From Chryseobacterium edaphi (GTDB lineage: Bacteria > Bacteroidota > Bacteroidia > Flavobacteriales > Weeksellaceae), in the NCBI RefSeq assembly GCF_025628985.1, contig NZ_JAOTEM010000001.1, forward strand, positions 1,612,001-1,676,000: a stretch of 64,000 nt of DNA, written 5' to 3'. The notes under the pieces are model-generated. The model saw only the letters and a program-made list of their open reading frames with translations, did no database searches and was not told where the DNA came from. Below, in pieces: positions 54,373 through 62,758 of this stretch. Made by a program: the position numbers and the translations under genes. How positions within the stretch are numbered: the stretch's first letter is position 1; every line of letters begins with the position of its first letter.

Positions 54373-54684
54373 TTACGGCTGCAAATTAGGAAAAAGACTG
54401 TAAACTTCGTTCTTTAACAGTCCACTTCCACCGCCGTAATGGTCGATAACCTTCACATCTTTATCTAAGTTTGTGCAAAATATCTTAATATCATTTTCAA
54501 ATTCCTCATCTAAACCGGAACTCAACAGCACAATATCCACCTGATTTTCTTTGATATAATCATAACAGGCGTTTTCATCACTCTCGATTTCTGCTTTCCA
54601 GCCTTCATTATTTTCGATAATTCTTTTTAAGGTCTCAAGAATTTCCTGATTCTTTCCGATGACCAAAAAGTTTAATGTATTCAT
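54373..54684 (-). CDS. receiver-like small protein
   Basis: 103 residues with the alternating strand/helix pattern of a response-regulator receiver (LNFLVIGKNQEILETLKR; QVDIVLLSSGLDEEFEND; VKVIDHYGGGSG). The site of the phospho-Asp is occupied by Ser (LLSSG), so normal phosphorylation is unlikely. It lies 9 bp before the Crp/Fnr gene and 22 bp after the cupin, in a probable operon. A sensor role without phosphorylation is inference. Confidence 0.6.
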   Translation of the reverse strand: MNTLNFLVIGKNQEILETLKRIIENNEGWKAEIESDENACYDYIKENQVDIVLLSSGLDEEFENDIKIFCTNLDKDVKVIDHYGGGSGLLKNEVYSLFPNLQP

Positions 54685-54706
54685 AAGTGTTTATGTTTAA
54701 TTAATT

Positions 54707-55054
54707 TTAAATATGAATAAATAACGATGTTCGCTCTTTCTTTTCAAGATTCCTGGTTTTGTGGCCTTTTCCCGAAATATCTTCAACCAAAAGGATTTCG
54801 CCAGTTTGAAACTGTCTGATTTCACCAAGAGAAGTTTGTATTTCCACACCGCCATTCAAAAGTACAATATATTGCTTTTGCGGAGCGTGATGAAAATCGT
54901 AGTTGTAATCAGCTGAAACGGTTCTGAACTGAAGTTTTTTAACATTCATATCTTCGGATAAATATCCAATTTCTCCCTGATTGATTAACGGAATTTCGAT
55001 GTCTCCGAAATGAGATTCTCCATTTTCGTCACTGAATATTTTAGTAATTTTCAT
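54707..55054 (-). CDS. small cupin-domain protein
   Basis: 115 residues forming one cupin barrel: YDFHHAPQKQYIVLLNGGVE and FQTGEILLVEDISGKGHKTR. The first motif HHAPQKQYI has two His and a Gln, the second has only one His in GKGHKT, so a metal site is possible but incomplete. The function is unknown; many such proteins bind small aromatic or sugar ligands. It is 52 bp after the esterase gene. Confidence 0.75.
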   Translation of the reverse strand: MKITKIFSDENGESHFGDIEIPLINQGEIGYLSEDMNVKKLQFRTVSADYNYDFHHAPQKQYIVLLNGGVEIQTSLGEIRQFQTGEILLVEDISGKGHKTRNLEKKERTSLFIHI

Positions 55055-55106
55055 ATTATTTCATTTTAAATCTGACGTCTGATATCTAATGTCTAAAATC
55101 TTTAAT

Positions 55107-55727
55107 CTATTTAAAAACGATAGAATTTGCCAGTTCCATTTCCTCCTGATTGATGGAATGTCCGAAATTTGCATAAACTTTCTCCGTTACATCGGCATTC
55201 ATCTCTTTCAGAATATTCGCTGTTGCGTAAACTCTTTCTACCGGAACGTGGAAATCCGGATTGCTTGTTCCCAGGAAAATCGGGGTTTGTGCAAAATCGC
55301 CCTTGTAATTTTCATGGTTGATTTTTTCTCCAATCACACCACCGATTATGGCTACTGCTCCACCAAATCTTTGTGCATTTCTTGCTAAAAATTCCAATGT
55401 CAAACAAGCACCCTGGGAAAATCCGAAAAAGTAAATATTTTCAACCTTAATTCCTGCATCCAAAACCGTTTCCACAGTTTTACCAACAGTTTCAATGGCT
55501 GATGACAACCAAGGTTCGTTTTGTTCAACCGGAGCGATGAAGGATAACGGATACCAACTTCCATTGGTTGCTTGTGGCGCCAACAAAGCATAATCTTCCA
55601 CATTCAAATGTTGGGATAAGCTCAGAATATCCTGTGCGCTTCCGCCTCTTCCGTGAATCATTATCAAAACTTTTTCAGCTTCATTCAATGATTTTCCGCC
55701 TGTTTTTATATCTAAAGTGTGACTCAT
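55107..55727 (-). CDS. alpha/beta hydrolase, MhqD-like carboxylesterase/phospholipase
   Basis: 206 residues from ATG 55727, the base pair after the upstream stop; an earlier start at 55772 would lie inside the dioxygenase gene. Motifs: oxyanion MIHGRGGSAQDI, nucleophile GFSQGACL, acid in SNPDFHVPVE and the final His in NFGHSINQEE. It belongs with MhqD of Bacillus subtilis, which is encoded with MhqO dioxygenase and helps detoxify hydroquinones. The same pairing is seen here. Confidence 0.87.
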   Translation of the reverse strand: MSHTLDIKTGGKSLNEAEKVLIMIHGRGGSAQDILSLSQHLNVEDYALLAPQATNGSWYPLSFIAPVEQNEPWLSSAIETVGKTVETVLDAGIKVENIYFFGFSQGACLTLEFLARNAQRFGGAVAIIGGVIGEKINHENYKGDFAQTPIFLGTSNPDFHVPVERVYATANILKEMNADVTEKVYANFGHSINQEEMELANSIVFK

Positions 55728-55728
55728 T

Positions 55729-56682
55729 TTATCTAAATTTTTCTGTTGGATAATTAATTTTTGGAAGAACATCTATTAAGTGGCCTCTGTTTTCTTCAAA
55801 CTGTTCCGGCAGCATCAAATCTTCACCAAGAGATGCCAATTCTTCATCAATATCAAAACCAGGCCCTGAAGTGGCAATTTCAAACAAAACACCGCCCGGC
55901 TCTTTAAAATAAATGGAAGTAAAGTATTTTCTATCCTTCACTTCAGTATGCTGTAAACCGAATTTGTTCAGTCTTTCAATCATCTCCAATTGTGACTGCG
56001 CATCGGGAGTCGCAAAAGCAACGTGATGCACCGTTCCTCTTCCGGCCAAACCTTTCAGAGAATTGGGCGTACAAAGCAAATCGACATATTTCCCGGGTTT
56101 ATCTTCCGTTCCAAATCTGAATCTGTCAGAGCTTTCAGCAATCAATTGATGGTTCATTTGTGTGGTTAAAAGTGCGGCAGTTCTTTCGTAAGCATCTACC
56201 CAAATCTCAACGTGATGGAAACCTTTGATGGCAAAATCTTTCGGAATAAATCCGTTATCATACCCTTTTCTGTCATCTTTTTCATTGAAAACCAACTCCA
56301 AACCTAGCCCGTCAAAATCTTCCAAATAAATAAAAACTTCACCCGAAAACCTTTGCTGTGCCTGTTTGTAAGGAATATTGAATTTATCCAGCCTTTCCAG
56401 CCAATAATCCAGAGCATCCATTGAAATGGAAAAAGCTGTTGTATTCAGCATTCCTTTGCCGTGTCTGCCGTTTGCCAGACCTTTGCCATAAGGAAAAGTT
56501 GTCATAATGGTTCCCGGCGTTCCGAATTCGTCTCCGAAATAAAAGTGATACACCTCAGAATTATCGAAATTGACCGTTTTTTTGATTAATCTAAGTCCTA
56601 AAACTCCTGTATAAAAGTCTATATTTTCCTGCGCGTCGCCTGTGATGGCGGTAACGTGGTGAAGTCCTGTTATAAGTGCCAT
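55729..56682 (-). CDS. ring-cleaving dioxygenase, MhqO/glyoxalase-fold (copy 2)
   Basis: 317 residues, two vicinal-oxygen-chelate domains. Metal ligands sit in the repeated pattern GLHHVTAITGDAQEN (His), GTVHHVAFATPD (His) and EPGGVLFEIATSGPG (Glu). Relatives are MhqO/MhqA and PcpA, which open hydroquinone-type rings with Fe(II). It is similar throughout to the gene at 56769 and probably a duplicate. The stop is next to the esterase start. Confidence 0.9.
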   Translation of the reverse strand: MALITGLHHVTAITGDAQENIDFYTGVLGLRLIKKTVNFDNSEVYHFYFGDEFGTPGTIMTTFPYGKGLANGRHGKGMLNTTAFSISMDALDYWLERLDKFNIPYKQAQQRFSGEVFIYLEDFDGLGLELVFNEKDDRKGYDNGFIPKDFAIKGFHHVEIWVDAYERTAALLTTQMNHQLIAESSDRFRFGTEDKPGKYVDLLCTPNSLKGLAGRGTVHHVAFATPDAQSQLEMIERLNKFGLQHTEVKDRKYFTSIYFKEPGGVLFEIATSGPGFDIDEELASLGEDLMLPEQFEENRGHLIDVLPKINYPTEKFR

Positions 56683-56768
56683 AATTTTTTGATTTAAAGT
56701 TGAAAGTTGTTGGTTATTAGTTTTTTAATGAAATAAATTTAAAATATTCTTTAACTAAGAAGAATAAC

Positions 56769-57701
56769 CTATGATAATTTCGGTAACGCTTTTTCTACTT
56801 GAGCACGCATTGCTTCGTATTGCTTTGGAAGTTTCAGGTTTTGTCCCAATTCGTTCAAAGGTTCATCAACTGTGAATCCTGGATTATCTGTTGCGATTTC
56901 GAATAAAACGCCGCCCGGTTCGCGGAAATATAAAGAGTAGAAATAATCCCTGTCGATTTTCGGTGTGATATTTAATCCCGCAGACATTACTTTTTCGTGA
57001 TATTCCATCAAGATATCATCGTTTGCAACTCTAAAAGCAATATGATGATTGGTTCCGGCGGCATTTTTACCAAAAGGAATTTTATCATTTTCAATAATAT
57101 CGATAAGGTTTGCAGTTTCTATCGCATCTGTTGCGAAACGGTATTTTTCGCCTTCTTGTTTTTGAAGGTCATATCCAAGGATATCAGTCAGGACTTGGAT
57201 GGTTGGGTCAGCTTTTTTCAAGGTTAAAGTAACGTTGTGAAAACCTTTCAAACCATTCTCATCCTTGATGTCATCGGTCGTCCAGATTTTTCTGTCATCA
57301 GGAGTTGATGATTCGATAAACTGTAACTGTAAACCGTCCGGGTCTTTGAATGAAATCAGTTTTTCACCGAAGATTTCGCTTTCTTCAACATTGATATTGA
57401 ATTGCTGCAACCTGCTTTTCCAGAATACTAAACTTCCTTTTGGAACCGAATACCCGATGTGCGTAGCCAAACCTGCACCGTTGGTTCCCTGTCCGATTCC
57501 TTCCCAAGGAAAAAATGTCAAAATTGTTCCAGGAGTTCCGGTTTCATTCCCGAAATAAAAGTGATAAGTTCCGGGATCATCGAAGTTCACGGTTTTCTTT
57601 ACCAGTCTCAAACCTAAAACCTGAGTGTAAAAATCTAAGTTTCTTTTGGCATTATTTGCGATTGCTGTAATGTGGTGCAGTCCTAAAATTCTATTTTCCA
57701 T
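56769..57701 (-). CDS. ring-cleaving dioxygenase, MhqO/glyoxalase-fold (copy 1)
   Basis: 310 residues with the same layout: GLHHITAIANNAKRN (His), TNHHIAFRVAND (His) and EPGGVLFEIATDNPG (Glu). It is the first gene of the operon and is driven by the promoter at 57729-57772. An 86-bp gap leads to copy 2. The substrate is probably a hydroquinone or catechol derivative. Confidence 0.9.
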   Translation of the reverse strand: MENRILGLHHITAIANNAKRNLDFYTQVLGLRLVKKTVNFDDPGTYHFYFGNETGTPGTILTFFPWEGIGQGTNGAGLATHIGYSVPKGSLVFWKSRLQQFNINVEESEIFGEKLISFKDPDGLQLQFIESSTPDDRKIWTTDDIKDENGLKGFHNVTLTLKKADPTIQVLTDILGYDLQKQEGEKYRFATDAIETANLIDIIENDKIPFGKNAAGTNHHIAFRVANDDILMEYHEKVMSAGLNITPKIDRDYFYSLYFREPGGVLFEIATDNPGFTVDEPLNELGQNLKLPKQYEAMRAQVEKALPKLS

Positions 57702-57728
57702 TTTGTTGATTTTTTAATTTTGATATGA

Positions 57729-57772
57729 CAAATTTAGGTCGGTGGAAAATGCTGCACATTTAACTAGTTTAA
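57729..57772 (-). promoter_or_regulatory. dioxygenase operon promoter with palindromic operator
   Basis: On the minus strand the -7 box is TAAATTTG (57729-57736). TTAAACTAGTTAAA is centred at 57765.5, exactly 33 bp from the box centre, as at the pirin promoter. Bases around both elements (ATTTATTAAACTAG, TTTGTC) are conserved too. Confidence 0.7.
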
Positions 57773-57940
57773 TAAATCTCATTTTGTGATATTCTCATAT
57801 AAAGAATTTTTAAAGATTTAACCTGTAAATTCAACGACTCATTTTGCCCATTCACCGAAAAATCCATCATTTTTTTAAGATTCCTTCTGAACTTTACATC
57901 AGAAAAAGAGCAATACCGCTCCAACTTAAATCTTAAAATT

Positions 57941-58417
57941 ATGAAAACAAACATCGGACTTACAGAGCAAAACACAGAAGCTGTTGCAGAACAATTGGCA
58001 AAACTTTTAGCTGACGAAACGGTACTTTACATCAAAACAAGAAATGCCCACTGGAACGTGACCGGCGATAATTTCCACGCCAACCATATTTTCTTCGAAG
58101 AACAGTACAAACAGTTGGACGAGTTGATTGACAGCGTTGCAGAACGTCTCAGAAAAATCGGTCATTATGCACCTGCAACTATGAAAGCTTATTTAGAATT
58201 AACACATCTTACTGAATACAGCGAGCGTACCAACGACGGATTAGGCTTTATGAAAGACCTTTTAAAAGACCACGAAAGCATCATCGATTTTCTAAGAGGA
58301 AACGTCACACCTTTCGCAGACAAATACAAAGATTACGGTTCCAGCGACTTCATCACAAGCCTGATAGAAACGCACGAAGAAATGGCTTGGATGATACGCT
58401 CTTACTTCAGAAATTAA
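57941..58417 (+). CDS. dps: Dps ferritin-like DNA-protection protein
   Basis: 158 residues, full Dps length. The ferroxidase ligands fit NAHWNVTGDNFHANHIFFEE: His37, His49 and Glu53 line up with the usual His/His/Asp set, and the acidic residues in DELIDSVAERLR follow. Dps stores iron with hydrogen peroxide and shields DNA. It is divergent from the dioxygenase operon and fits the same stress theme. Confidence 0.93.
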   Translation: MKTNIGLTEQNTEAVAEQLAKLLADETVLYIKTRNAHWNVTGDNFHANHIFFEEQYKQLDELIDSVAERLRKIGHYAPATMKAYLELTHLTEYSERTNDGLGFMKDLLKDHESIIDFLRGNVTPFADKYKDYGSSDFITSLIETHEEMAWMIRSYFRN

Positions 58418-58439
58418 AGAAAATAAGAAAAGGAATAAT

Positions 58440-58447
58440 TATATTTG
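58440..58447 (+). promoter_or_regulatory. -7 promoter box of the LytTR regulator gene
   Basis: TATATTTG, an exact TAnnTTTG match, 24 bp before the ATG at 58472. Confidence 0.6.
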
Positions 58448-58471
58448 TGTCAACCATAATAAACTATCCCT

Positions 58472-59167
58472 ATGAAAGCTTTAATTGTTGATGACAACGA
58501 TATCGCAAGAACCACTTTGGCGCATTTGGCAAAACAAGTCCCAAATCTCACGATTGTCAACGAATATTCCAACGCGATTGAAGCTTACAATCATTTGCAG
58601 AACAATCAGGTAGATTTGATATTTTTGGATATCGAAATGCCGGAAATGACCGGAATAGAACTTACTAAAAACCTTTCAGGGAAAGACATCATCATCATTT
58701 TCACATCATCCAATAAAGATTACGCACTCGAAGCTTTCGAACTGAATATCGCAGATTACATCTTGAAACCCGTGATGCCGGCGAGATTTTTACAAGCGGT
58801 AAGCAAAGCACAATCGATTCTGGAAAGCAGAAAAGAAGAGGTGGAAGTGACCAAAGATGAGTTCCTTTTCGTCAGAGATTCCAATATCACAAGGCGTTTG
58901 AAGCTCGACGATATTTTTTATGCTGAGGCAATGGGCGATTACGTGAAGTTTTACACAAGGGAAAAAATGTTTGCCATCCACGGCAAAATGAAAACGGCGG
59001 AAGAACGTCTCCCGAAAGACCATTTCATCAGAGTTCATCGGTCTTACATCGTTTCTGTCGGCAAGATAGACACGCTTCAGGACGGCGGAATTATGATAAA
59101 CGGAAAATTCATTCCCGTCGCAGATGCTTACAGAAAGGCTCTCAACACGAGAATGAATGTTTTCTAA
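58472..59167 (+). CDS. LytTR-family response regulator
   Basis: 231 residues. The receiver domain has the acidic pair D7-D8, phospho-acceptor D53 in FLDIEMPEMTG and Lys in ILKPVMPARF. The C-terminal LytTR DNA-binding domain runs from FLFVRDSNITRRLKLDDI through GDYVKFYT to FIRVHRSYIVSVGKID. It would bind promoters when phosphorylated by a membrane kinase. The hybrid kinase 250 bp downstream on the same strand is a natural partner, although such regulators usually pair with LytS-type kinases. Confidence 0.92.
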   Translation: MKALIVDDNDIARTTLAHLAKQVPNLTIVNEYSNAIEAYNHLQNNQVDLIFLDIEMPEMTGIELTKNLSGKDIIIIFTSSNKDYALEAFELNIADYILKPVMPARFLQAVSKAQSILESRKEEVEVTKDEFLFVRDSNITRRLKLDDIFYAEAMGDYVKFYTREKMFAIHGKMKTAEERLPKDHFIRVHRSYIVSVGKIDTLQDGGIMINGKFIPVADAYRKALNTRMNVF

Positions 59168-59214
59168 TTAACTATTAATGATTTGGGCAGCTATTTCCGT
59201 CTTCCACTCCCGCT

Positions 59215-59280
59215 TTTTTTGTCATTGCGAATAAACTTTAGCAATTTGTTGAACTTTACAGCAATCGCAATGACAAAAAA
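59215..59280. repeat. long inverted repeat of the GTCATTGCGA type
   Basis: TTTTTTGTCATTGCGA (59215-59230) and its exact inverse (59265-59280) flank 34 bases. The word GTCATTGCGA is common in dispersed intergenic palindromes of Bacteroidota (from memory). It could also act as a terminator in both directions. Confidence 0.7.
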
Positions 59281-59331
59281 GAGCTCCGTTCAAGCCGGGC
59301 TGCAGATTCAACGTTCTAATCAGAGCGCAAA

Positions 59332-59393
59332 AATTCCCCTCCTCTGGAGGGGTGGCGAAAATTCAAAGAATTTTTGACGGGGTGGTTTTCAAC
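59332..59393. repeat. dispersed PLLWRGG-type intergenic repeat
   Basis: CCCCTCC (59336-59342) pairs with GGAGGGG (59346-59352), followed by AAAATTC/GAATTTT and GACGGGGTGG. Translations of this unit (PLLWRGG) turn up in many wrongly called small proteins of flavobacteria, from memory, so it is a dispersed non-coding repeat and not a gene. Confidence 0.6.
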
Positions 59394-59417
59394 AATTCAA
59401 AATAAGTACAAACACTT

Positions 59418-61631
59418 ATGAAAAAAATATCCTCAGTAATGGGAAACAGACGGTTCAGTTATTTCATCATCCTCACATTTATTGCGGGTTCTCTCCTGTT
59501 GATAGCGGTTCAAATCAATTCGGCTAAAAATACCAAAGAGCTCATCCAAAATAACAACCGACTTCTCAACGAGTTGCGTTCGAGCAATCATTTGCGTGAA
59601 ATCGACCGTGATATTCTCGGCGTAGAAAGCAGAATTAGAGCTTCCATTGCCACCAACGACACCACTCACCTCGAAGGCATCGACCAAAAAATCAGTCAGA
59701 TAGAAAATTTTCTAGATTCCCTTTCCAAAGACAACTCAGACGATGTGGAAGAAAAGTGGATACATAGATTGAGCGTTCTTGCGATGGAAAAGAAAACGAC
59801 GAAAGACAAATTACTGCTCCGTTATCACACCCTTGGAAATATGGACGACAACACTTCCATCGCCAACCCGAGAGCCAGAAAAATCTCTAATGAAATCACT
59901 TCCATCACTGCAAAAATCTACGAAAGCCGAAAACTTCATATGGTTGACCTCAGCAAAGAGACTGAAGCGATGGGACAAAAAGCGAGATTATATGATATTT
60001 CCTTATTGATTCTTTTAATTTTAAGCGGTTCCATTGTCGGTTATCACATTCTTCGCCAGTTCAAACGTCAGAGATTGTTGATTCAGGAATTGGATGTTGC
60101 AGAGAAAAAAGCGTCGGTTGCTGCACAAACCAAAGAAAATTTCCTCGCCAATATGAGCCACGAAATCAGAACGCCTTTGAGTGGAATTTTGGGCTTTACG
60201 AACCTTTTGCAAAAAAGACCTTTGGATGAAACTTCGAAAGAATTTGTCTCTTCCATTCAGCGTTCGGGGGAAAATCTGATGGCGATTATCAATGATATTT
60301 TAGACTTATCAAAAATCGAAGCCGGAATGATGCGCATTACCAAAGGCATCTTCAGCATCAATGGATTGGTGAATTCTGTCGAAACATTTTTCGTAGAACG
60401 AGCCAAAGAAAAAGGCTTAACTATTTCCAGCAAAATCGACACTTCCATTCCTGATACGTTGAATGGCGACGCCACGAGACTCACGCAAATTTTGGTCAAC
60501 CTCATCGGAAATGCCATTAAATTTACGCATCAGGGAAACATTAATATCGAAATTTACAAAAAACAACAGACCGAAAATGAAGTCATTGTCGGTTTTAAAG
60601 TTTCTGATACCGGAATCGGAATTGATAAAGAGAAACTCATTGAAGTCTTTGAAAGATTCAATCAGGGCGAAGATTCGACGACCCGAAATTACGGTGGAAC
60701 CGGACTGGGTTTATCGATTGTGAAAAGCCTGATTCAGTTGCAGAACGGCAATATCGAAGTCATCAGCGAACAGGGGAAAGGCACGACTTTTCACTTTTAT
60801 ATTCCTTACACAATTGCAAAAGAACAGCTGAATGTGATTCCTAAGATTGATACCGATTATTTTAAAGATAAAACAAATGCACCTTTGAGAGTGTTAATCG
60901 TGGATGACAATGCTATCAACCAAAGTCTGATGAAGCATCTTCTCTCACAATGGAACATTGATTTTGATACTGCAAACAACGGTCTGGAAGCAGTAGAATT
61001 TTTGAGAAACAACGACTGTGATTTGGTTTTAATGGACATCCAAATGCCACAAATGGACGGTTACGTTGCCACGCAAACCATCCGTGAAGAGCTGAAACTG
61101 AACACGCCAATCATCGCAATGACCGCACACGCTTTGGCCGGCGAACGCGAAAGATGTATGAGCCGTGGAATGAACGAATACATTTCTAAACCGATAAAAG
61201 AAGACGAGTTATTCAAATTAATCTCCAATTTCGGATTAAAAGAAAACGAAAAAACCGAAGTAAAAACCGAAGAAACTGCTTCTAATTATGAGTTCATCGA
61301 CATTACCTATTTGAAGTCTATCAGCAATGGCGACAAAGATTTTGAAAGAACCGTGACGCAGCAGTTTTTAGATAATGTTCCGATTCATTTGCAGGAACTG
61401 AAACTGGCTTATGAAAATAAAGATTTTAAATTGCTAAAACTGAGAGCCCACGATTTAAAATCGAGTGTTGCGATAATGGGTTTGCTAACTTTATTAGAGG
61501 AAAAATTAGATATTTTAGAATTAACAACAGAAGAAAATCCGTCATCAGAAAAAGCTTTGGAAGAAGTAAAAGATATTTTACTGAAATCTTTCTTCGAAAC
61601 CAAGTTATTTATGCAGTCGATCGAGAATTAA
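59418..61631 (+). CDS. hybrid histidine kinase (HisKA-HATPase-REC-HPt)
   Basis: 737 residues. Two membrane segments (about 14-30 and 190-210) enclose a helical sensor domain like CHASE3. The phospho-His is in NMSHEIRTPLSGILGF (about 248). ATP-binding boxes are QILVNLIGNAIKFTHQG, DTGIGIDKEK and GGTGLGLSIVKSL. A receiver has Asp in LVLMDIQMPQMDG (about 541). A C-terminal HPt domain has the His in RAHDLKSSVAIMG (about 677). Phosphate can thus run His-Asp-His and then to a separate regulator, perhaps the LytTR protein upstream. Confidence 0.93.
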   Translation: MKKISSVMGNRRFSYFIILTFIAGSLLLIAVQINSAKNTKELIQNNNRLLNELRSSNHLREIDRDILGVESRIRASIATNDTTHLEGIDQKISQIENFLDSLSKDNSDDVEEKWIHRLSVLAMEKKTTKDKLLLRYHTLGNMDDNTSIANPRARKISNEITSITAKIYESRKLHMVDLSKETEAMGQKARLYDISLLILLILSGSIVGYHILRQFKRQRLLIQELDVAEKKASVAAQTKENFLANMSHEIRTPLSGILGFTNLLQKRPLDETSKEFVSSIQRSGENLMAIINDILDLSKIEAGMMRITKGIFSINGLVNSVETFFVERAKEKGLTISSKIDTSIPDTLNGDATRLTQILVNLIGNAIKFTHQGNINIEIYKKQQTENEVIVGFKVSDTGIGIDKEKLIEVFERFNQGEDSTTRNYGGTGLGLSIVKSLIQLQNGNIEVISEQGKGTTFHFYIPYTIAKEQLNVIPKIDTDYFKDKTNAPLRVLIVDDNAINQSLMKHLLSQWNIDFDTANNGLEAVEFLRNNDCDLVLMDIQMPQMDGYVATQTIREELKLNTPIIAMTAHALAGERERCMSRGMNEYISKPIKEDELFKLISNFGLKENEKTEVKTEETASNYEFIDITYLKSISNGDKDFERTVTQQFLDNVPIHLQELKLAYENKDFKLLKLRAHDLKSSVAIMGLLTLLEEKLDILELTTEENPSSEKALEEVKDILLKSFFETKLFMQSIEN

Positions 61632-61651
61632 ATGAATTAAAAACCAATTTT

Positions 61652-62206
61652 ATGATGGAAACTCAAGGCGCATCGGTGGTCATCACCCATCACGTTCTCG
61701 ACGGAAAACAAATCGAATATGAAAAATGGCTTGATGAAATTCTGCCCGTTTCCAAAAGTGCAAAAGGTTTTATCGACTGGCAAATCGTGCGCCCGATTCC
61801 GAATCTGACGTTTGTTTACACCGTCATCATTCGCTTTGATACGATTGAAAATCTTAGAAACTGGATGGAATCTGATACCAGAAGAAAACTGATTGACAAA
61901 GCGCATCCATTATTCACAAAAGAAGATAATTACGAAATCAAATCCGGGTTGGATTTTCTTTTTTATGGTGAAAAAACAGACAACAAAGTTCCAGTTCGTT
62001 GGAAACAATATCTGGCAACCTGGTCTGCCATCTATCCTTTATCATTGCTGATGCAATTACTGTTATTGCCCTCTTTACGATTAATGAATATTCCTGCCAA
62101 TCGGTATTTTGACACTTTGGTCAGTACAGGCTGTCTGGTTTTCCTGGTGATTTACGTGGTGATGCCGAATTATACGAAGTTGATTAGGAAGTGGCTTTAT
62201 AAATAA
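61652..62206 (+). CDS. antibiotic-biosynthesis-monooxygenase-like domain protein with two membrane segments
   Basis: 184 residues. Residues about 1-105 form an ABM-like ferredoxin fold (VVITHHVLDGKQIEYEKW; VYTVIIRFDTIENLRNWM). The C-terminus has two membrane segments (YPLSLLMQLLLLPSL and STGCLVFLVIYVVMP). This arrangement is known from uncharacterised membrane proteins. A role in oxidising small molecules at the membrane is inferred only from the fold. A terminator follows. Confidence 0.78.
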   Translation: MMETQGASVVITHHVLDGKQIEYEKWLDEILPVSKSAKGFIDWQIVRPIPNLTFVYTVIIRFDTIENLRNWMESDTRRKLIDKAHPLFTKEDNYEIKSGLDFLFYGEKTDNKVPVRWKQYLATWSAIYPLSLLMQLLLLPSLRLMNIPANRYFDTLVSTGCLVFLVIYVVMPNYTKLIRKWLYK

Positions 62207-62227
62207 GAATATTCGATTTTATATAAA

Positions 62228-62260
62228 ATCCGTCTCAAACAAAAAAGGGATGGATTTTTT
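62228..62260 (+). terminator. rho-independent terminator
   Basis: ATCCGTCTC (62228-62236) pairs with GGGATGGAT (62247-62255), two G-T pairs, then a T-run. Confidence 0.75.
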
Positions 62261-62275
62261 TATTTTAATGCTTTT

Positions 62276-62645
62276 TCAAACAACCTGTTTAGAGTAAAAC
62301 TCAACTTGCATTCTGTCAAAGCAACCCATTTAGAATAAAACACAACTTGCATTCTCTCAAAACAAATTGTTTAAATTAAAACCCATTTTGTTTTTCTCCA
62401 AAACAGCTTATTTAAAGCAAAACAACTTTACCGTTGCTCACGACTACCGTTTTGCAATCTGCACAACTTTGGCGGAAGTCTCAAAACGACCGTTTTGTAA
62501 CCAAATGACTTTTACTTTGGTCACAAATCAAGTGTTTTGTAACCAAACAACTTTGGCGGAAGTTTCCCACGGTCTGCGGGAAACAAAACAACTTTTACAT
62601 AGGTCGCAAATCGAGGGTTTTGTAACGAAACAACTTTCCATTTCA
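62276..62645. repeat. degenerate tandem array with a period of about 42 bp
   Basis: Units beginning TCAAA start at 62276, 62316, 62357 and about 62398 and share AAAACxCAACTTGCATTCT-like cores. A second set beginning GTTTTG starts at 62449, 62492, 62534 and 62617 (last spacing two units) and shares AACAACTTTGGCGGAAGT. No start-to-stop frame across it is convincing. It fills most of the 62207-62758 gap. Confidence 0.65.
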
Positions 62646-62758
62646 AATTTCAAACGACACTTTCTGCCTGTTCATCGAATTTCAATTGATTTTGAAATCA
62701 GTGGATAGTAGCTTTACACTATCAAATAAATAATTTAAACACTTAAAATTAAAACATT

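Noticed and set aside
59183..59377. 64-codon frame between regulator and kinase
   Set aside because: It is made of the two dispersed repeats.
62276..62645. CRISPR array
   Set aside because: Units are not identical, there is no repeat/spacer alternation and no cas gene in the window.
62367..62708. 113-codon open frame
   Set aside because: It is a translation of the 42-bp repeat array, with repetitive residues and no independent protein character.
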